A stretch of 17,616 nt of DNA from CAZBSE01 sp964494385 (GTDB lineage Bacteria > Actinomycetota > Humimicrobiia > Humimicrobiales > Humimicrobiaceae): the NCBI GenBank assembly GCA_964494385.1, contig CAZBSE010000026.1, positions 1-17,616 of the forward strand, in the 5' to 3' direction. Every line of letters starts with the position of its first letter. Position 1 is the stretch's first letter. The position numbers and the translations under genes were made by a program. The notes under the pieces are model-generated. The model saw only the letters and a program-made list of their open reading frames with translations, searched no databases and was not told where the DNA came from. Of this stretch, positions 14,506-17,616 are shown piece by piece.

Positions 14506-15165
14506 TTACTGCTTTTCACCAATTATGCCCATGCCCATTAAATTACTGCCAATCCTGCAGTTTCCAATCCCGGTTTTTGACAGAATAAGTTCTATCTCTT
14601 CTGCAGTATATGCAGCATTTATTGAAGATACCAGACCTTCCTTCATTTCTCTGGTCCTGATAAGCAGTTTCATTAATAATACCATCATTGGATTTATATC
14701 CCTCCGTAAATCTCCCACAAAAAACTTACCGTTAGGTTTTAGGACCCTGTATATCTCGCTAAATATCAGCCCGGGCTCTGCCCATTCATGCAAGGACTCG
14801 CAGCTGAACACCCCGTCGAACTCATTATCTCCAAAAGGTATTTTATGTGCATCACCCAGAATATATCTTACTCTCGGCCCAAGTCCATATTCTCCGGCAT
14901 TTCTCTGTGCGACTTTAATCATATTGGAACTGATCTCCATTCCGGTAAGTCTGGTCCCTTTAGTTTTCTTTAACCATTCAAGTCCCAGATAATCGGGCCC
15001 GGAGCCAACTTCAAGAACCGATCCTTTATCTATCCCCGCTCTTATAATATCACTTGTCTCCAGCCATCCTTTATCCCTCATCATCCTTTTGGCATCATCA
15101 AACAGCCTGACTTCCATTTCGTCCTGTATACCTTCATCTGTTTCTATAACTCTTGGTCTGATCAT
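14506..15165 (-). CDS. Class I SAM-dependent methyltransferase (first of two)
   Basis: The 219-residue protein has an N-terminal helical lid (1-45) and then the methyltransferase fold. Motif I is SVLEVGSGPDYLGLEWL (49-65), strand 2 is RLTGMEISSNMIKVAQRNA (72-90), then GDAHKIPFGDNEFDGVFSCESLHEW (104-128) and RVLKPNGKFFVGDLRRD. The protein is UbiE/Methyltransf_11-like; the acceptor is unknown. It is not a close duplicate of the second methyltransferase: motifs I differ (GSGPDYLG against GCGPGSYS). The start has a strong TTGGAGGA upstream. It follows the AbrB-like gene by 35 bases, in one operon. Confidence 0.88.
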   Translation of the reverse strand: MIRPRVIETDEGIQDEMEVRLFDDAKRMMRDKGWLETSDIIRAGIDKGSVLEVGSGPDYLGLEWLKKTKGTRLTGMEISSNMIKVAQRNAGEYGLGPRVRYILGDAHKIPFGDNEFDGVFSCESLHEWAEPGLIFSEIYRVLKPNGKFFVGDLRRDINPMMVLLMKLLIRTREMKEGLVSSINAAYTAEEIELILSKTGIGNCRIGSNLMGMGIIGEKQ

Positions 15166-15200
15166 CTAAATCCTCCAATATTTATTGTATTTTCTAAAAT

Positions 15201-15449
15201 TTATTCTTTTTCTTTGCCGGAACTTTCTCCGGATTCGCCTATTCCCTGCAGTATCTTTAGTGCTATTTTTCTCATGACACTGGCTTTTGCAATTGCAATC
15301 CCTTTCTTTTCATCCCCTATAATCAACAGGTCATCCCCTGGCTTGATATTGAATATATCTCTTGCTTTTTTAGGAATTACAATCTGGCCCTTTTCGCCGA
15401 CCTTTACCGTTCCGAATATATGCTTCCCTTTTTCTCCATGTATTTCCAT
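15201..15449 (-). CDS. SpoVT/AbrB-type DNA-binding regulator
   Basis: The 82-residue protein has an N-terminal swapped-hairpin domain, GTVKVGEKGQIVIPKKARDIFNIKPGDDLLIIGDEKKGIAIAK (13-55), the classic AbrB/MazE/SpoVT signature GQIVIPKxxR. A short charged C-terminal tail (GIGESGESSGKEKE) follows. It binds DNA as a dimer and is probably the autoregulator of the operon it starts (regulator, two methyltransferases, PAS protein). The promoter contains an 18-bp direct repeat suited to such control. Antitoxin-type use is unlikely, since no toxin gene is adjacent. Confidence 0.9.
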   Translation of the reverse strand: MEIHGEKGKHIFGTVKVGEKGQIVIPKKARDIFNIKPGDDLLIIGDEKKGIAIAKASVMRKIALKILQGIGESGESSGKEKE

Positions 15450-15459
15450 ATTTACCTAC

Positions 15460-15495
15460 TTTTCATATTAGTTATACTTTTCATACTAATTATAC
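15460..15495 (-). repeat. 18-bp tandem direct repeat in the abrB-like promoter
   Basis: Two head-to-tail copies on the plus strand, TTTTCATATTAGTTATAC (15460-15477) and TTTTCATACTAATTATAC (15478-15495), differ at two of 18 positions. The second copy contains the -10 box; the first carries a near -10 (TATAAC on the minus strand). The arrangement suggests paired regulator sites across the transcription start. Confidence 0.75.
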
Positions 15496-15516
15496 AAGTA
15501 GGATTTAATTTGTCAA
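15489..15516 (-). promoter_or_regulatory. Consensus promoter of the AbrB-methyltransferase operon
   Basis: On the minus strand, a perfect -35 TTGACA (15511-15516), a 16-bp spacer and a perfect -10 TATAAT (15489-15494). The start is predicted near 15482, inside the tandem repeat, about 33 bases before the ATG. It is the strongest promoter match in the window. Confidence 0.85.
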
Positions 15517-15531
15517 GGACTATTTTTAATA

Positions 15532-16461
15532 TTACTTAAAGCTCTGCTCAAAAAGACAGCCATTGGCACTCATATCGGTCCGGGCATCTCTCACAAGCTC
15601 TCTAAAGTCCTTTGAAATTTTTGCCATCTCATCTCCTGCATGATCGCCGTGGCCGGACAGTGCAATTTTTCCAAATTCCGAATTCATCAGATTCTTTAAT
15701 TTCCTCTTTAGGAAAAATGCCGGCACCATTTTCATTATTTTAAATTTTTTCGGCAGTATTGGGATTCTCATTTCTTCTAACGCTTTTAGATTCTCCTTAA
15801 ATGCTTTAATCGACAAAATTATTAGCTCATCATCATCTCCCAGTCTTCCACATTTATTTTTTGCCGCATATCCCCCCATTGCCAATGGGCTTATAAGTGC
15901 CGCATGGGTTTTTAACCAGGCATCCATGTTTTGTGGAACTTCAATCTTGATTCCAGCTTTCTGAAAAGTATCTCCGATGAATTTAACACGTCCGCTTATG
16001 CTTCCATCAGGTTCCCCAAAGTACAGGATGCAATAATCCACATAAGCAGCAATAACAAAATGATTCTCACGATATCCGCCGGGTCCTCCAAATCCCAGTA
16101 AAACCCTCTGATTGCCAAGAAATTTTAAATATTCTTCTGAACCATTGACATTATTGCCTACAAAAATAAAAGTCGGAACCTTTTTATTCTTTTTCAGGAC
16201 CGGCAGTATTTCTCTTACCTGCTGATACTGCATTATAATAAGAACTACATCATAATAGTCCTCCGGCCCTAATTTATCGGTAACATTGATATCGGTTCGG
16301 AACTGCTTATCCATAATCCTATCTTCAATGACAATCCCGTATTTTTTTAACTGCTCCAGTCGCCTGCCTCTTGCCAGGACCGTAACATCATTTCCCCCGC
16401 TCTTTAGTTTGTATGCAAACATGCTGCCGATTACTCCGGCTCCGTAGATTAATATCTTCAT
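15532..16461 (-). CDS. Ketopantoate-reductase-like (ApbA/PanE family) oxidoreductase
   Basis: The 309-residue protein starts with a Rossmann nucleotide-binding site, KILIYGAGVIGSMFAYKL (2-19), followed by TVLARGRRLEQLKKYGIVIED, as in PanE, whose basic patch selects NADP(H). The C-terminal helical domain follows. The catalytic Lys appears kept (Lys184 in DAWLKTHAALISP), but the Asn four residues later in PanE (K-x3-N) is Ala188. The usual C-terminal signature with SMLxD and the substrate Glu is not recognisable; the tail instead reads SGHGDHAGDEMAKISKDFRELV. It is thus probably not the pantothenate enzyme but a relative with another keto-acid substrate. A strong AAGGAGG precedes the start. It is monocistronic, with its own operator-like palindrome. 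Confidence 0.8.
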   Translation of the reverse strand: MKILIYGAGVIGSMFAYKLKSGGNDVTVLARGRRLEQLKKYGIVIEDRIMDKQFRTDINVTDKLGPEDYYDVVLIIMQYQQVREILPVLKKNKKVPTFIFVGNNVNGSEEYLKFLGNQRVLLGFGGPGGYRENHFVIAAYVDYCILYFGEPDGSISGRVKFIGDTFQKAGIKIEVPQNMDAWLKTHAALISPLAMGGYAAKNKCGRLGDDDELIILSIKAFKENLKALEEMRIPILPKKFKIMKMVPAFFLKRKLKNLMNSEFGKIALSGHGDHAGDEMAKISKDFRELVRDARTDMSANGCLFEQSFK

Positions 16462-16491
16462 GATTCAAACCTCCTTATAATTTAATAATTA

Positions 16492-16505
16492 TTAGGCATG
16501 CCTAA
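16492..16505. promoter_or_regulatory. DtxR-like palindromic operator upstream of the reductase
   Basis: TTAGGCATGCCTAA is a perfect 14-bp palindrome 31 bases before the reductase ATG. On the minus strand it directly follows a possible -10 TAAAAT (16507-16512), the classical place for a repressor. TTAGG/CCTAA half-sites are typical of metal-responsive DtxR/IdeR/MntR-family repressors. No such regulator gene is in the window. Confidence 0.5.
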
Positions 16506-16642
16506 CATTTTAACACATAACTAAGATTTTGTAATTTAAAAAGTTAAATAAATGCTCACTGCAATACTTTCCGGGATTAATACAATGAATTTAAAACTTG
16601 TTGGTGCAATCCTGGAAACTTTATATCTGTAAATAAGGTTTC

Positions 16643-16678
16643 AAATTTACTAAGTAAATTTACTTATCATGGTATACT
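16643..16678 (+). promoter_or_regulatory. Nested palindromes at the GNAT promoter
   Basis: AAATTTACT-A-AGTAAATTT (16643-16661) overlaps the perfect 16-bp palindrome TAAGTAAATTTACTTA (16651-16666), so the AGTAAATTT arm is shared. An extended -10 TGGTATACT (hexamer 16673-16678) follows directly, placing the palindromes over the -35 region. No good -35 is visible, which fits activator or repressor control. Confidence 0.5.
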
Positions 16679-16794
16679 TAGATGTTCTCTGATAGTGTGG
16701 ACTAAATACTATAAAATTGCTAATATAAAAAATCATTTATGGCATTTGAAAACATATAACCTTCGAAAAAGTAAAAATAGAATTATAGAATCAT

Positions 16795-17247
16795 ATGAAA
16801 AATAATTCAGATATTTCTTTTAAAATTATATGCTCCCTCGAAGAACTTATTGCTGCTTACAATGTTAGATTTACTGTATTTTGTGAAGAACAAAATATCC
16901 CATATTGTATAGAAACCGACGAGAATGAATTGAGTAGAATTCATATACTTGGCATGCAAGGCAACGAGCCTATCGCGACAGGAAGAATGCATGTAATTAA
17001 TGATTGGCTGAAATTTGAACGTATAGCTGTAAGGAAGACATGGAGATCCCGTAGAATTGGTTCAAAGTTAGTAAATTATATGGTAAATACTGGTAAGGAA
17101 ATGGGAATATTTAAATATAAACTTCATGCACAAGTTAGTAACAAAGAATTTTATAAGCGGTTAGGATTTAAAACAAAAGGTAATATTTTTATAGAAGCAG
17201 GTGTAGAGCATATTTTAATGATACGAAAAGATGATGCTTCAAAGTAA
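16795..17247 (+). CDS. GNAT-family N-acetyltransferase
   Basis: The 150-residue protein has the GNAT order: an N-terminal helix with YNVRFTVFCEEQNIPYCIETDENE (ElaA/PA2578-like), a central strand pair with EPIATGRMHVINDWLKFERIAVRKTWRSRRIGSKLVNYMV containing the acetyl-CoA pyrophosphate loop (RRIGSKL, around residues 81-87), and a C-terminal LHAQVSNKEFYKRLGFKTKG segment with the family YxxxGF motif. The acceptor is unknown. The ribosome site is poor (ATAGAATCAT before the ATG). It has its own promoter and palindrome and is probably monocistronic. Its low GC and the gene fragment right behind it hint at a recently rearranged locus. Confidence 0.87.
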   Translation: MKNNSDISFKIICSLEELIAAYNVRFTVFCEEQNIPYCIETDENELSRIHILGMQGNEPIATGRMHVINDWLKFERIAVRKTWRSRRIGSKLVNYMVNTGKEMGIFKYKLHAQVSNKEFYKRLGFKTKGNIFIEAGVEHILMIRKDDASK

Positions 17248-17269
17248 GTGGGGTTTCTTCTAATCTTGA

Positions 17270-17616
17270 ATCTATTCGGCCACAGTAGCTGATTTCAGCC
17301 CGCGATGGACACCTGGCGGCAGCCAGATTATGTTTATTTCTGATAGAAGTGGAAACTACGAAATATTCCAGATGAATGTCGATGGCTCTAACATTATCCA
17401 GGTAACTAATACAGACTCCCCAATTATTAACATTGACATATCACCTGATGGCAGTCGTATTGCTTACACCTATGCCTATGCATATCCGCAGGGTGCTGAT
17501 CTGTATATCATTGATAAAGATGGGTCGCCGGATACTATTGTGCAAGTTACTGATAATAAAGCTGCAGCCTTCGATGACAGCCCAACCTGGTCAATGGATG
17601 GTGAAAAAATCTTCTT
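17270..17616 (+). pseudogene. TolB/PD40-type beta-propeller fragment lacking a start
   Basis: After an in-frame TGA (17267-17269) the frame is open to the window end (115 codons) and encodes propeller repeats: DFSPRWTPGGSQIMFISDRSG with EIFQMNVDGSNIIQVT, then ISPDGSRIAYTYAYAY with DLYIIDKDGS, then FDDSPTWSMDGEKIFF. These are the S-P-x-W-S-P-D-G-x-x-I-x-F units of TolB-like (PD40) propellers. The repeat pattern is intact from the first codons after the stop, yet there is no start codon before it. The first ATG (17330) lies inside the first repeat and lacks a ribosome site, and no signal peptide is present. It begins only 22 bases after the GNAT stop, in another frame. It looks like the 3' part of a truncated secreted propeller gene; the rest lies beyond the window. 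Confidence 0.6.

Larger units (their letters stand above)
16462..16794. other. Intergenic region between the reductase and the GNAT gene
   Basis: These 333 AT-rich bases separate two divergent genes and encode no protein. They hold the reductase promoter region with a 14-bp DtxR-like palindrome, the GNAT promoter region with nested palindromes (both listed separately), and about 110 bases of apparent GNAT leader with nothing recognisable. Confidence 0.6.

Noticed and set aside
14432..14992. 186-codon plus-strand frame over the methyltransferases
   Set aside because: Antisense to two conserved methyltransferases; composition is that of a shadow frame.
15201..15449. AbrB-like protein as the antitoxin of a toxin-antitoxin pair
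   Set aside because: Neighbours on both sides are enzymes (methyltransferase and reductase); no PemK, MazF or PIN-like gene is adjacent.
1..17616. tRNA, rRNA, CRISPR or transposase genes
   Set aside because: No cloverleaf-like sequence, rRNA stretch, regularly spaced repeat or transposase motif was seen on either strand by eye; a covariance-model scan was not possible here.

Overview
The window is 17.6 kb of low-GC bacterial DNA with dense, mostly short operons and one 100-base run of N (11204-11303) that is an assembly gap. The gene families (DegV, DUF3048/YerB, SpoVT-AbrB regulator, secreted CAP protein, strong AGGAGG-type ribosome sites) suggest an anaerobic, Gram-positive-like or deep-branching lineage such as Bacillota, Actinomycetota or Atribacterota. 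The very acidic Glu/Ala tether behind the lipobox of the solute-binding protein is a style I associate with uncultured subsurface anaerobes. The lineage cannot be fixed from this sequence alone. No rRNA, tRNA, CRISPR array or intact mobile element was seen.

Region 1 (1-6142) is a sugar-acid module. On the minus strand, dctP, dctQ and dctM encode a TRAP transporter and are followed by the start of kduI, the isomerase for unsaturated uronate breakdown products (pectin, glycosaminoglycan or similar polyuronides). An IclR-family regulator gene lies upstream of dctP, so the layout resembles KdgR control of uronate catabolism. Divergent from the regulator is a small fumarylacetoacetate hydrolase (FAH) family enzyme, followed by a LysE-type exporter. 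The regulatory DNA is rich: overlapping face-to-face promoters between iclR and the FAH gene, a perfect 16-bp palindrome in the FAH leader, a large interrupted dyad around the dctP promoter, and a 17-bp RNA hairpin between dctP and dctQ.

Region 2 (6361-10382) holds an ArsR-like regulator with a DsrE/YrkE-like protein, a secreted CAP-domain protein whose signal peptide lies upstream of the first ATG, a small four-helix membrane protein on the opposite strand, and a Na+/phosphate cotransporter with a PhoU-like tail.

Region 3 (10388-13400) holds a cation diffusion facilitator (5' end lost in the gap), a DegV fatty-acid-binding protein and a divergent DUF3048 protein. Region 4 (13445-16461), all minus strand, is an AbrB-like regulator with two methyltransferases and a lone PAS protein, preceded by a ketopantoate-reductase-like enzyme with an altered active site behind a DtxR-like operator. 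Region 5 (16462-17616) holds a GNAT acetyltransferase behind a nested palindrome, then a beta-propeller coding fragment with no visible start.

No clearly new multi-gene system is demonstrated. The most promising leads are the dctP leader region, the AbrB/methyltransferase/PAS operon, the non-AUG start of the CAP gene and the altered reductase.
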